Positions 17,823 through 26,647 of a stretch of 64,000 nucleotides of DNA are shown here, in pieces. Each line of letters opens with the position of its first letter. The stretch's first letter is position 1. Under the pieces are notes generated by a model that was not told the origin of the DNA, searched no databases, and worked only from the letters and a program-made list of their open reading frames with translations. Source of the stretch: JBFJKD01 sp041600415 (GTDB lineage: Bacteria > Pseudomonadota > Gammaproteobacteria > Pseudomonadales > Porticoccaceae); NCBI GenBank assembly GCA_041600415.1, contig JBFIKF010000006.1, positions 124,001 through 188,000 on the forward strand. Reading direction: 5' to 3'. The translations under genes and the position numbers were made by a program.

Positions 17823-18620
17823 TTAGTTAAAAACACCCTGGGTTGAATTGCCATCCACTGTAACCACCGAACCAGAGATATAGGAAGCGCGATCCGAGGC
17901 AACAAAACAGATCACGTCCCCCAGTTCCTCCGGTTCCGCGAGGCGACCCATGGGATAACTTTTCATCATTTCTGCCTCGAGGGCTTCAGGGGTTTTACCT
18001 TCAGCTTCGGAACGACCTTTAATCAAACGTAGATAGCGCTCGGTCAGGACCCCGGAGGGGGCGACACCGACCACGCGAATATTATCTGCGGCGCCCATAT
18101 CGGCCAGGCTTTTGGTGAAGTTCACCAGCGCCGCATTAGACATACCCACGGCCATGTAGGAGTATTTGGGATTGCGCGCCGCCGTGCCGAGCACATTGAT
18201 AATACGTCCGCCTCCCTGCTGGCGCATCAGCGGGTAGACCGCCTGACAGGTGCGAATATATGCCTGCACTTTCTGATTCCAGCCTTCGAGCCAGTCACTG
18301 CTGGAAATTTTCAGAAAATCACCGGCGGGAATTTTACCCGCACCATTGTTTACCAACACATCAATGCGACCGTACCTCTCCGTCGCGACTTCCATTAAAC
18401 CCTGCACATCCCCGTCGCGAGTGACATCGCAGCTTTGGGTGACGATCTGTGCATCGGTTACGGCGCGAACGTCACTGGCAACCTGATTCAGGGTCTCGAG
18501 ATCGCGAGCAGCGAGCACCAAACGCGCGCCCTCTTTGGCAAAGGCCGTGGTCACAGCCACGCCGATGCCCCTGCTGGCCCCGGTCACCACAACAACTTTA
18601 TCTTTTAAGCCCAGATGCAT
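17823..18620 (-). CDS. Short-chain dehydrogenase/reductase lacking the canonical active site
   Basis: A 265-residue Rossmann-fold SDR. The cofactor motif TGASRGIG (about residues 14-21) and the structural NNGAG motif are intact, and the C-terminus SYISGSVVTVDGNSTQGVF is standard. The catalytic Ser-Tyr-Lys set is not: the usual NISS is INVLGT and the YxxxK position reads VGMSN within the segment SYMAVGMSNAALVNFTKS. A group of SDRs annotated in aromatic and steroid degradation has this pattern (Asn for Lys). It is convergent with the acyl-CoA dehydrogenase gene. The reaction is unknown. Confidence 0.85.
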   Translation of the reverse strand: MHLGLKDKVVVVTGASRGIGVAVTTAFAKEGARLVLAARDLETLNQVASDVRAVTDAQIVTQSCDVTRDGDVQGLMEVATERYGRIDVLVNNGAGKIPAGDFLKISSSDWLEGWNQKVQAYIRTCQAVYPLMRQQGGGRIINVLGTAARNPKYSYMAVGMSNAALVNFTKSLADMGAADNIRVVGVAPSGVLTERYLRLIKGRSEAEGKTPEALEAEMMKSYPMGRLAEPEELGDVICFVASDRASYISGSVVTVDGNSTQGVFN

Positions 18621-19072
18621 TACGCTTATCCTTCAAACAGAGTTTTCGACTAAACCGGGACTCCGTTACGGAGCACTGCAGGTAGTTTAATTTAATGATC
18701 CCAAGGCGCTTTCGCACCTTTTGGAATAAAGTTCGGTGCCTTGTGAATGGGCACGAACGCTACGGCACCCCACTGCTCGATATTCAAGCCATCCTTGATG
18801 CACATAATATCACTGCCCCCGCTACAACGGGATGGGTTACACGGGCACCCCAGAAGATTAGACTGGTTATAAGGCTTACGCAAATGGTGGCGCAAGGTAC
18901 CGCTGGACAACCTGCACAACATACGTTGCGACAACAAAACTAAAGCTTGACCGCAAATCACAGTCGGGTAGAGTCACAGACCCTGTGCCCTGCGCGGAGA
19001 TAGTGGAACCCGTGTGCCCCGCGCCGCCACTGCATCCCCGCTGGTGATCTGACTAACCCGGAGATTCAAGTT
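18621..19072. other. 452-bp intergenic region between SDR and zinc peptidase genes
   Basis: Promoters of two divergent genes are expected here. A short palindrome CTCCGTTACGGAG (18661-18673) lies 41 bp upstream of the SDR start and could be an operator. A minus-strand frame (18692-18961) ending in NIEQWGAVAFVPIHKAPNFI has some protein-like character but no recognised family and no good start, so it is not called. Confidence 0.45.
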
Positions 19073-20179
19073 TTGAAAACGTTTAGTTGCTATTGCGGTA
19101 ACAGCTTACATTTTGAAAACAGCCAATGTCTGGCCTGTGGGCGCACCCTCGGTTATTTGCCTGATGAGCAGCAACTTAGTGCGCTGGAACCCGCGGATAG
19201 CGAACAGTGGCGTGCCTTGTATAACGCACGCATGTACCGCCAATGTAAAAATTATTCCGAATACGCCGTGTGTAACTGGATGGTACCCATCGATCAGCAA
19301 CAAATTTTTTGTGCCTCCTGCCAGCTTAGCCATGTCATTCCAAATCTGACCAACCCCCAGAATATTACCCTCTGGTATCGCCTTGAACTGGCCAAACGCC
19401 GACTACTTTACACGTTGTACAATTTGCGACTACCGGTGGTCGGCCGCACGCAGGATCCACGCAAAGGCCTTGGTTTTGAGTTTCTCGAAGATGAACCGGT
19501 AATCGGCGAATTTGGCAACGAACTAAGTGTTAAAAACTGGGTTATGTCTGGACATAACGCGGGCATTATCACCATCAATGTGCTGGAAGCTGACCACGGG
19601 CCCCGGGAAGAAATGCGGGAAAAAATGAATGAACGCTATCGCACCCTGCTGGGTCACTTTCGGCATGAATCCGGGCATTACTATTGGGAACGACTAATTA
19701 ACGGCACGCCTCATATTGACAGTTTTCGCGAGATATTTGGCGACGAGAGACGCGACTATCAACACGCCCTGCAGGTTTATTATGAACAGGGCCCACCATC
19801 GTTCTGGCAGGAAATCTGCATCAGCGCCTATGGCACGTCCCACCCCTGGGAGGACTGGGCGGAGACCTGGACCCATTACCTGCACATGGTTGACACGCTG
19901 GAAACAGCCCACGATTTTGGCTTTAGCATTGCGGGGCATTATGTCTCGCCCCCACAACCCAATGTACAAATGGCCCACGGCTATATTCGCCCCACCACCT
20001 TCGACGAACTGTTTGACGACTGGGGCCGACTGACCGTGGCACTCAATGCCCTGAACCGGAGCATGGGTATGGAAGACGCATATCCATTTGTGGTCTCGGG
20101 TTTGTTGACACTACAGAAGTTACAGTACGTACACGATATTATCAGTGAGGCTGGCAGTGACACGCCGCCGTCGAACTAA
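19073..20179 (+). CDS. Putative zinc-binding metallopeptidase of the Anbu neighbourhood
   Basis: A 368-residue soluble protein with an N-terminal zinc ribbon (CYCGNSLHFENSQCLACG, Cys at about residues 6, 8, 19 and 22), further cysteines at CNW and CASC (about 67-83), and a zincin-like HESGH motif at about 198-202, with Glu-rich helices downstream (WEDWAETWTHYLHMV). No signal peptide is present. It belongs to the 'putative zinc-binding peptidase' type (DUF2248-like). The start is TTG at 19073 with GGAG upstream. It is adjacent and convergent to the Anbu gene, with 30 bp between stops. Its substrate is unknown. Confidence 0.8.
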   Translation: MKTFSCYCGNSLHFENSQCLACGRTLGYLPDEQQLSALEPADSEQWRALYNARMYRQCKNYSEYAVCNWMVPIDQQQIFCASCQLSHVIPNLTNPQNITLWYRLELAKRRLLYTLYNLRLPVVGRTQDPRKGLGFEFLEDEPVIGEFGNELSVKNWVMSGHNAGIITINVLEADHGPREEMREKMNERYRTLLGHFRHESGHYYWERLINGTPHIDSFREIFGDERRDYQHALQVYYEQGPPSFWQEICISAYGTSHPWEDWAETWTHYLHMVDTLETAHDFGFSIAGHYVSPPQPNVQMAHGYIRPTTFDELFDDWGRLTVALNALNRSMGMEDAYPFVVSGLLTLQKLQYVHDIISEAGSDTPPSN

Positions 20180-20209
20180 AACTACGCGACTATTTTTTTG
20201 CCGCGGAAA

Positions 20210-20947
20210 TTATTGCTCCCAGTCAAAGCGGGGCAGGCCCGTGAATGCTTGACGCAGGCCCTCGTTCCAGCTTTTTTGCAGGGTTTTGTACAGCGGGGAA
20301 CTAAGCGTTAGCCTGGTGTGGTACGGCTCTGCGATAACATCCCGATTATAAATGCACAACTCCACCGGCGGACCGACTGAAATATTACTGCGAATGGTCG
20401 AATCCAGGGACACCAGTGCGCAGCGCGCAGCATCCTCCAGGGAGGTTTCAGGCGAAATAATACGGTCCAGAATCGGTTTGCCATATTTGTTTTCACCAAT
20501 TTGCAGATAGGGTGTCTCGGGTGAGGCGCTGATGTAATTACCTTGAGGGTAAATCAAAAATATTTCCGGGGCTTGACCAGCGATTTGTCCACCCAGAATA
20601 AAACTGGCTTCGGCATTAGCTCCAGTTTTTTTCATGGCGCTGGCATGCTGCGCCTGTTCACGCTGACTAATTTGACCGATGTAGTGTGCTACTTCGTGTA
20701 ATCGTCGGCCTTTACGCAGGTTAAACTGGTTTTTTTTTGGCGATTCAAGGTCGTATTTAAGTATATTTATGACAGCCTGAGAAGTGGCCAGATTACCCGC
20801 TGTTAGCAACATACAGAAGCGTTCGTCAGGCCACACAAAGGAATGCATTTTGCTGTACGTCGTTACATAATCGACGCCCGCGTTGGTACGCGAATCGGAC
20901 GCAAACACTAATCCCTTGTTCACACTAATTGCGAGACAATAGGTCAT
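20210..20947 (-). CDS. Anbu proteasome-like peptidase
   Basis: Anbu is the bacterial proteasome-related Ntn hydrolase (COG3484 type) that forms spiral or helical assemblies. After Met removal the N-terminal nucleophile would be Thr1 (MTYCLAISVN). Asp17 in FASDSRTNAG and Lys32 in TYSKMH match the proteasome beta active-site positions. At 245 residues the length is usual. The classical genomic partners, a circularly permuted ATP-grasp and an alpha-E protein, are encoded divergently just beyond a 258-bp AT-rich gap. A transglutaminase-like gene that often completes the cluster is not in this locus. Its cellular substrate is unknown. Confidence 0.93.
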   Translation of the reverse strand: MTYCLAISVNKGLVFASDSRTNAGVDYVTTYSKMHSFVWPDERFCMLLTAGNLATSQAVINILKYDLESPKKNQFNLRKGRRLHEVAHYIGQISQREQAQHASAMKKTGANAEASFILGGQIAGQAPEIFLIYPQGNYISASPETPYLQIGENKYGKPILDRIISPETSLEDAARCALVSLDSTIRSNISVGPPVELCIYNRDVIAEPYHTRLTLSSPLYKTLQKSWNEGLRQAFTGLPRFDWEQ

Positions 20948-21205
20948 ACATTTTTCCGCTATGCGATTTTCGTTTTAAAACTATTTCCCATTTATAGCCC
21001 GTTATTTTACACCAAAAGCGTCCAACCTTATGCACCCATTTTTACCATGCAGCGCTATTATATAGAGGGATTACCACAATAAATAGCATTAGAATACGGA
21101 TATATCACAAATTTTCTAAATGATTACAAGAATTCTTTAATTTGCTTTTTTTGGCAAAAACAAGGTATAACATAATCTCTTTCGCATACATTCAGACATC
21201 ACTAT

Positions 21206-22663
21206 ATGGCAATTCGCTGGGGCAGCTACAAGGTAAAAGGTCTTTACGATGAACTTCTGCGTGGCAGTGGGCGTCCACGTCCCGCGGCACAAGTGCTGTG
21301 CGATTACTTGCGCTCCCTTTCGGATAAAGACATTGAAGAGTACAAGGCAGCTGCAGAATCTGCTATTCACGTCATGGGCATAACTTTTACGGTCTATAGT
21401 GAGGAAGAAGGTTCTATCGATCGCGCCTGGCCGTTCGACATTATCCCGCGGGTTATTGAAAAACAGGAATGGCTCAATGTTGAAGCAGGGCTTAAGCAAC
21501 GCGTAACGGCGTTAAATTTTTTTATCGATGACCTCTACCATGATCAGCGCATCGTCAAGGACAATGTGTTTCCTGCAAAACTACTGAAAAATTCAAAAAA
21601 TTTTCGCCCACAGTGCGTTGGGGTTAATCCACCGTTAGGTATATGGGCACATATTTGTGGCTCGGATCTGGTGCGCGACCGGGACGGCACTGTCTACGTC
21701 CTTGAAGATAACCTGCGGGTGCCATCCGGGGTTTCCTACATGATGGAAAATCGGCAAGTAATGAAACGTGTATTCCCCGAAATGTTCGATCGCTACAACA
21801 TTTTGCCGGTCGATGATTACCCTTCACAACTCTACGACACACTCGCCGCGCTGTCGCCACGACCTGGCGATCAACCCGAAATCGTGGTCCTTACACCCGG
21901 CATTTATAACTCTGCTTATTTTGAACACGCGTATCTCGCGCAGCAAATGGGCGCCGAACTGGTTGAGGGCAGTGACCTGGTGGTCAACAAGGACGACGAA
22001 GTGTTTATGCGCACTATCGAGGGGCTGACTCGCGTGGATGTAATCTACCGTCGTATCGACGACCTGTTTCTCGACCCCGAGGCATTTGATCCCGATTCCT
22101 TGCTGGGCGTACCGGGTTTAATGCGAGCCTGGAAGTCTGGCAAGGTAGCACTAGCCAATGCGCCGGGTGCCGGCGTGGCCGACGACAAGGTGGTATACGC
22201 GTACGTGCCAGAAATTATTAAATATTATCTGGGAGAAGAAGCACTGTTACCTAATGTGCCAACGTATAAATGTATCGACAAAAACGATCGTGAATATGTG
22301 ATACAGAACATACACAACATGGTGGTCAAACCAGCCAACGAGTCCGGTGGATACGGCATGTTGATCGGGCCGCATTCCACTAAAGCGGAACAGAAAAAAT
22401 TTGTACGGCTCATTCGCCGCGACCCGCGTAATTACGTGGCGCAACCCATGCTGATGCTGTCCACCGCCCCGACCATGGTCGGTACGCGGGCCGAACCTCG
22501 GCATCTGGATTTGCGCCCATTTATTCTCAGTGGGCAGCAGACATTCGTGACCACCGGAGGCCTGACCCGCGTCGCCCTGCGGGAAGGATCCATCGTCGTC
22601 AATTCGTCCCAGGGTGGGGGCAGCAAGGACACCTGGATTGTTGATATGGAGGGGCAGTCATGA
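21206..22663 (+). CDS. Circularly permuted ATP-grasp protein (Anbu cluster)
   Basis: A 485-residue predicted peptide or amide ligase of the circularly permuted ATP-grasp type 2 family, a standard partner of Anbu. Family features seen include NPPLGIWAHICGSDLVRD, VLEDNLRVPSGVSYMMENR, YRRIDDLFLDP and the late ATP-binding segment VVKPANESGGYGMLIGP. It was predicted, on comparative-genomics grounds, to make or attach short peptides; no reaction is established. Its stop overlaps the alpha-E start by 4 nt (ATGA), so the two are translationally coupled. It is divergent from Anbu. Confidence 0.92.
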   Translation: MAIRWGSYKVKGLYDELLRGSGRPRPAAQVLCDYLRSLSDKDIEEYKAAAESAIHVMGITFTVYSEEEGSIDRAWPFDIIPRVIEKQEWLNVEAGLKQRVTALNFFIDDLYHDQRIVKDNVFPAKLLKNSKNFRPQCVGVNPPLGIWAHICGSDLVRDRDGTVYVLEDNLRVPSGVSYMMENRQVMKRVFPEMFDRYNILPVDDYPSQLYDTLAALSPRPGDQPEIVVLTPGIYNSAYFEHAYLAQQMGAELVEGSDLVVNKDDEVFMRTIEGLTRVDVIYRRIDDLFLDPEAFDPDSLLGVPGLMRAWKSGKVALANAPGAGVADDKVVYAYVPEIIKYYLGEEALLPNVPTYKCIDKNDREYVIQNIHNMVVKPANESGGYGMLIGPHSTKAEQKKFVRLIRRDPRNYVAQPMLMLSTAPTMVGTRAEPRHLDLRPFILSGQQTFVTTGGLTRVALREGSIVVNSSQGGGSKDTWIVDMEGQS

Positions 22664-23586
22664 CCATGCTCTCCCGGGTCGCCAATAATATTTACTGGAT
22701 GGCGCGTTATCTGGAGCGCGCCGAAAATACGGCGCGGCTGATTAATGTGAATACTCATTTGCTGCTGGACCTGCCGAAACGGTTGGTCCTTGGCTGGGAA
22801 CCTATTATCGACATCACTGACAGCCGCACACTCTTCTACACCCTGTACGAGCAGGCCGACGAGCGCAGCGTGGTCAAATTTATGGCCTCCGACACTAAAA
22901 ATCCGGACTCAATTCTTAGCTCCCTTGCCGCCGCGCGCGAGAACGCGCGTACAGTACGGGACATTATTCCCCGCGAAGCCTGGGAGCAGGTTAATCAATT
23001 GTATTTGACAGCGAAAAACAACGCTGCGAGCGTGATAACCCACCGCCACCGTTTCGACAATTTGCGCACGATAATGCTGGGATCACAAACCATTAACGGG
23101 TTACTGGCCGGGGCCATGACTCACGACGAAGGTTATAGTTTCTTGCGTATGGGGCGCAATCTGGAGCGTGCCGACATGACCACCCGTATCATCGACGTGC
23201 GTTCGGCCAGCTTGTTACCAGAAATAGCAGACGACCGCAAACCATTTGACAATCTGCAATGGATGAGCGTACTGAAATCACTGACAGCTTACCAGATGTA
23301 CCGTCGCGAGACGCGCCTGCGCATTCGTCGCAGAGACGTACTCAAATTTTTACTGCAGGAAGATCGCTTTCCCCGCGCATTTCATCACACGCTGCGGGAG
23401 GTGAAAAACTGTCTCAGTGATTTACCGCACAACGAAAAACCACTCAAAACATTAGCCCAATTGCAGCGCAAACTTATGCGCGCCAAGCCGGAGGAGTTGA
23501 AACAGGACAAACTACACGACTTTATAGACGAACTACAATTAGGCTTGACCAAAATAAACGAAAGTATCGCCAACACCTATTTCTGA
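22660..23586 (+). CDS. Alpha-E domain protein (Anbu cluster)
   Basis: A 308-residue all-alpha protein of the alpha-E family, recognised by the N-terminal MLSRVANNIYWMARYLERAENTARLI and the repeated RNLERADMTTRIIDVR. Conserved Glu-Arg pairs give the family its name. Members are partners of circularly permuted ATP-grasp enzymes and Anbu; their biochemical role is unknown. It overlaps the ATP-grasp gene by 4 nt. No transglutaminase gene follows: the next gene is on the opposite strand after a hairpin. Confidence 0.92.
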   Translation: MTMLSRVANNIYWMARYLERAENTARLINVNTHLLLDLPKRLVLGWEPIIDITDSRTLFYTLYEQADERSVVKFMASDTKNPDSILSSLAAARENARTVRDIIPREAWEQVNQLYLTAKNNAASVITHRHRFDNLRTIMLGSQTINGLLAGAMTHDEGYSFLRMGRNLERADMTTRIIDVRSASLLPEIADDRKPFDNLQWMSVLKSLTAYQMYRRETRLRIRRRDVLKFLLQEDRFPRAFHHTLREVKNCLSDLPHNEKPLKTLAQLQRKLMRAKPEELKQDKLHDFIDELQLGLTKINESIANTYF

Positions 23587-23619
23587 CCGACCCCAAAAAA
23601 ACTAGAGGAAACTATTGTC

Positions 23620-23653
23620 GGTTTGCGCCCGCCGTTAGCGGCGTGCGCAAGCC
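23620..23653. terminator. Hairpin between convergent alpha-E and BVMO genes
   Basis: Arm GGTTTGCGCCCGCCG (23620-23634) and arm CGGCGTGCGCAAGCC (23639-23653) pair at 13 of 15 positions around a TTAG loop; the two mismatches would be G-U wobbles in one direction. It sits between two convergent gene ends, which fits bidirectional termination. No T-tract is seen on either side. Confidence 0.5.
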
Positions 23654-23684
23654 AACCGGATCATAGCCGTTGCGCTAACACAAA

Positions 23685-25316
23685 TTATTTTCGCAACCTA
23701 AATCCTGCGTAACGCTGCGCCGCCACCTCATCACATTTCGCTTTGTAGTTGGGCGCGCCACCGGCGTAAAGCATAAAGGTACGCTTCTTTTTCGGGTCGT
23801 TGACGTTGATACCCATAAACCAGGAATCCGCCGTCGGAAATAATGTCTTCTCGGCAGTTTCGTCAACATGTATGGTCCAGGCGTTTTCCGCTTCCAGAGT
23901 CGGCTCAACCTCGTGAAGATCCTCGTCCCGCATATAGCCAATCAAATTCGTCACCCATTCCACGTTCTGTTCGATACAGCGCGGAATATTGCAGAAGGTG
24001 GCGCCATTGTGCGGCCCTACCAGGGTTAACATGTTGGGGAAACCCACGGTTTGCATACCCAACATGGTACGGGGTCCGTTCAGCCATTTATCCTTGAGCT
24101 TCTGCCCGCCCTTACCGGTAATATCAATACGATTCAACGCGCCGGTCACCGCATCAAAACCGGTGGCGTAAACAATAATATCCAGCTCGTACTCTTTGTC
24201 ACTGCATTTGACGCCTTTGGCGGTGATACACTCAATTGGCGTGTCTTTAAGATCGACAAGTGTGACGTTGTCCTGGTTGTACAGCTCGTAATAATTGGTT
24301 TCCATGGGCACGCGGCGCGTGCCAAACCCGTGGTTTTTTGGAATCAAACGCTCGGCCGTATCCGGATTTTTCACCCGCTGACGAATTTTTTTTGCGATAA
24401 AGTCCGACAGTAATTTGTTGGCCTTTTCATCGGTCATGGTGTCATAGAAATTACCCAACCAAATACCAAATCCTGGTTCGTCGTACAGTTTTTCAAAAAA
24501 TGCTTCGCGCTCTTCGTCCGACACCTCGAAAATTGAACGTCTGTCCACGGCGTGAATAAAACCACCAAAGGTGGCATTGCAGCGCTCTATAAGTTCATGA
24601 TAATGCGCTTTGATATCCGCATCTTCCTGGGCGTCTATCGGCCCATTCTTCAACGGCGCGCACCATTCAGGGGCGAGCTGGAAAACATATAACGCGTCCG
24701 CGGTTTTCGCAGCTTCCTGAATAAACTGCACTCCCGTTGCTCCAGTGCCAATCACACCGACACGTTTGCCGCTAAAATCGTTGCCGCGCCCGCCGAAACC
24801 GTCTTTCGGATAGCGGGCGGTGTGCGCCCACTCGCCCTGAAAATCGTCGATGCCCGGAATATTGGGCAGCCGCCAGGCGGACAAAGGTCCCGTCGCGGAA
24901 ATAAAGAACGTGGCGCGGGCGGTGCTGCCGTCCTCTAACTCAAGCTCCCACTGTTTATGCGCCTCATCGTAGGTCGCCTTGGTGACACGACTGTTAAATT
25001 GAATGTCCTTACGCAAATCAAATTTATCCGCCACAAAATTCAGATATTTTTCAGTTTCCGGCTGGGGCGCGAAACGCTCGCTCCAGGTCCACTCCTGCAT
25101 AACTTCATCGGACCAGGAATACGCATAGGTATAGCTTTCCGAGTCAAAACGACAGCCCGGATAACGATTCCAGTACCAGGTACCGCCCACACCACTACCA
25201 CTTTCAAAAACACGAACGGACAGACCCAGTTCGCGCAATTTATATAACTGATACATACCCGCAATACCGGCGCCGACAACAATCGCATCGTAGGTTTTCT
25301 GAGAAGAACTGTTCAT
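23685..25316 (-). CDS. Flavin-containing Baeyer-Villiger-type monooxygenase
   Basis: A cytoplasmic FAD- and NADPH-dependent monooxygenase that inserts oxygen next to a ketone. The FAD Rossmann motif VVGAGIAGMYQLYKL is near the N-terminus, the BVMO fingerprint appears as FQGEWAHTARYP, and the NADPH motif VGVIGTGATGVQ follows. The fingerprint has Tyr where Trp is most common. The open frame reaches 25394, but the ATG at 25316 has GGAG 7 nt upstream and gives 543 residues, like cyclohexanone monooxygenase-type enzymes. Substrate is unknown; neighbours suggest alicyclic or steroid-like ketones. Confidence 0.9.
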   Translation of the reverse strand: MNSSSQKTYDAIVVGAGIAGMYQLYKLRELGLSVRVFESGSGVGGTWYWNRYPGCRFDSESYTYAYSWSDEVMQEWTWSERFAPQPETEKYLNFVADKFDLRKDIQFNSRVTKATYDEAHKQWELELEDGSTARATFFISATGPLSAWRLPNIPGIDDFQGEWAHTARYPKDGFGGRGNDFSGKRVGVIGTGATGVQFIQEAAKTADALYVFQLAPEWCAPLKNGPIDAQEDADIKAHYHELIERCNATFGGFIHAVDRRSIFEVSDEEREAFFEKLYDEPGFGIWLGNFYDTMTDEKANKLLSDFIAKKIRQRVKNPDTAERLIPKNHGFGTRRVPMETNYYELYNQDNVTLVDLKDTPIECITAKGVKCSDKEYELDIIVYATGFDAVTGALNRIDITGKGGQKLKDKWLNGPRTMLGMQTVGFPNMLTLVGPHNGATFCNIPRCIEQNVEWVTNLIGYMRDEDLHEVEPTLEAENAWTIHVDETAEKTLFPTADSWFMGINVNDPKKKRTFMLYAGGAPNYKAKCDEVAAQRYAGFRLRK

Positions 25317-26085
25317 CAAATTACTCCATTCCATTAATTTAAGCATTGTTAATAACAAGATGTACCGGCAAGAGCAGAATATCTGGTGCTCCATCGGCCA
25401 CGCAGATCCGTACCAGTGCCACCATCACGACAGTGAGTAAACTCTGCGGACATGATTCGTCAGGGCGCACCGTGTGCTACCTGGCCCACCACCACGCCAG
25501 ATCAGTCCCAGGACTCTCTCGGCCGAAGGCGACAGAATACCCCGCGGACAATTTTTCATTACCAATCGGTATCTATTGATACCAATGGTTTAAATGGAGA
25601 TTATAAGCACAGTTTTGCCGTAATTCTAATCTTGTTTCATCCTCGCCACCCATCTGATTCAATTTGGCACACATGGCAAACAGTGCGGCGATGCTTCCGC
25701 GGGTTATTCACGCTCTCTGATTGGCACGGTTTGGTTACTCTGGTCAAAAACATTAATTTTTGCCAGACCAGAAGAGCCGTGCTTTACCGGCAAGATTTGA
25801 ATACGTGGTATCGCTGCAGCAAAAAAAGGGTTGGACAGGTTACCCTTCCAGGAGCCAGTACCTGCCATCTGCGTGGTATGGCCGTTGGCAATAATACCTG
25901 TAACTATTTGCAATACATTGGAAGAGTTGAGGAGCGATAAACCCGGCGACGGACAATGCCGGTATCAGCCCCACAGGCAACTTCAGAGTGGCACTCCATA
26001 GAGCCCCAGTTCTGGCGTTACGCGGCGGGCGGAGCCGCCGACAGATGGACTACTTAGTTATTATTATTTGCGCCAAATAATCAAC
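25317..26085. other. 769-bp gap upstream of the monooxygenase
   Basis: No frame here looks like a real protein. It holds a palindrome (25568-25583) that may be an operator and a hairpin CGGCGG-GCGGAG-CCGCCG near 26033-26050, between the zinc-ribbon gene's 3' end and the rest. The gap is long for this genome and could once have carried a regulator gene. Confidence 0.4.
25568..25583. promoter_or_regulatory. Possible operator upstream of the BVMO gene
   Basis: GGTATC and GATACC are perfect inverted repeats around TATT, flanked by ACCAAT and AATGGT, which extend the near-symmetry. It is 252 bp upstream of the monooxygenase ATG. A regulator could bind here; none is encoded in the window nearby. 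Confidence 0.35.
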
Positions 26086-26463
26086 TCAGGTTCTGGCACC
26101 CTTGAGCCAGTCCCGGTAGCGGTCAACCATGGTGTTGTACTTGAGGTCGGTGAATTCCCCAGCATCGAGGAATATTTTTGCGCAACTCGGGCAGGCTTCA
26201 ATCCAGATATGGGGCTGCTCCGCATCGACAATTTTGTCCATTTTGACATGACACTCGGGGCAATTGATGTCCCCTACCTTGTCGTATTTGGCGCCGACCT
26301 TCGGGTCACCCATATCGACCACTGCCTCGGCAAGCCACACACCCTTCATGCGTTCGATCGTATCCGGGTGACAAAACAGGCCGTAGCAGCCAGTACAGCG
26401 ATCAACTGTCACGCTATTAAAGGTGTAACTTTCCAGGCTACCGGGACATTTGGGGCATTGCAT
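26086..26463 (-). CDS. zf-TFIIB domain (zinc-ribbon) protein
   Basis: A 125-residue cytoplasmic protein with two CxxC pairs of the TFIIB-type zinc ribbon: CPKC near the N-terminus with CTGC, and CPEC with CPSC at about residues 70-95. The overall pattern matches the bacterial zf-TFIIB family (COG3809-like), whose function is not established. It has no partner gene; the porin gene is 184 bp upstream on the same strand. The ATG at 26463 is preceded by AAGGAGAG. Confidence 0.85.
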   Translation of the reverse strand: MQCPKCPGSLESYTFNSVTVDRCTGCYGLFCHPDTIERMKGVWLAEAVVDMGDPKVGAKYDKVGDINCPECHVKMDKIVDAEQPHIWIEACPSCAKIFLDAGEFTDLKYNTMVDRYRDWLKGART

Positions 26464-26647
26464 CGGACTCTCCTTGTGTGGCTTATACGTTATTCACAGC
26501 GCATTTAGGCATACGACCGAAAAGCTGTCAACCGACTGAGGGCGCCGCGCAGCGGCAACCGATTGAAACGATTACTGTTTCAATAAAGCGGAAGACCGAC
26601 TCCACCGTTTGACGATTTTGGGGAGACTCTTTGCCCCGACCTGTGAG

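Noticed and set aside
18692..18961. Minus-strand frame ending in NIEQWGAVAFVPIHKAPNFI
   Set aside because: It reads somewhat protein-like but has no family match, no start signal and no extension; possibly a gene remnant, not supported enough to call.
25452..25940. 162-codon plus-strand frame in the gap before the zinc-ribbon gene
   Set aside because: Composition is irregular, no ribosome site, no recognised domain.
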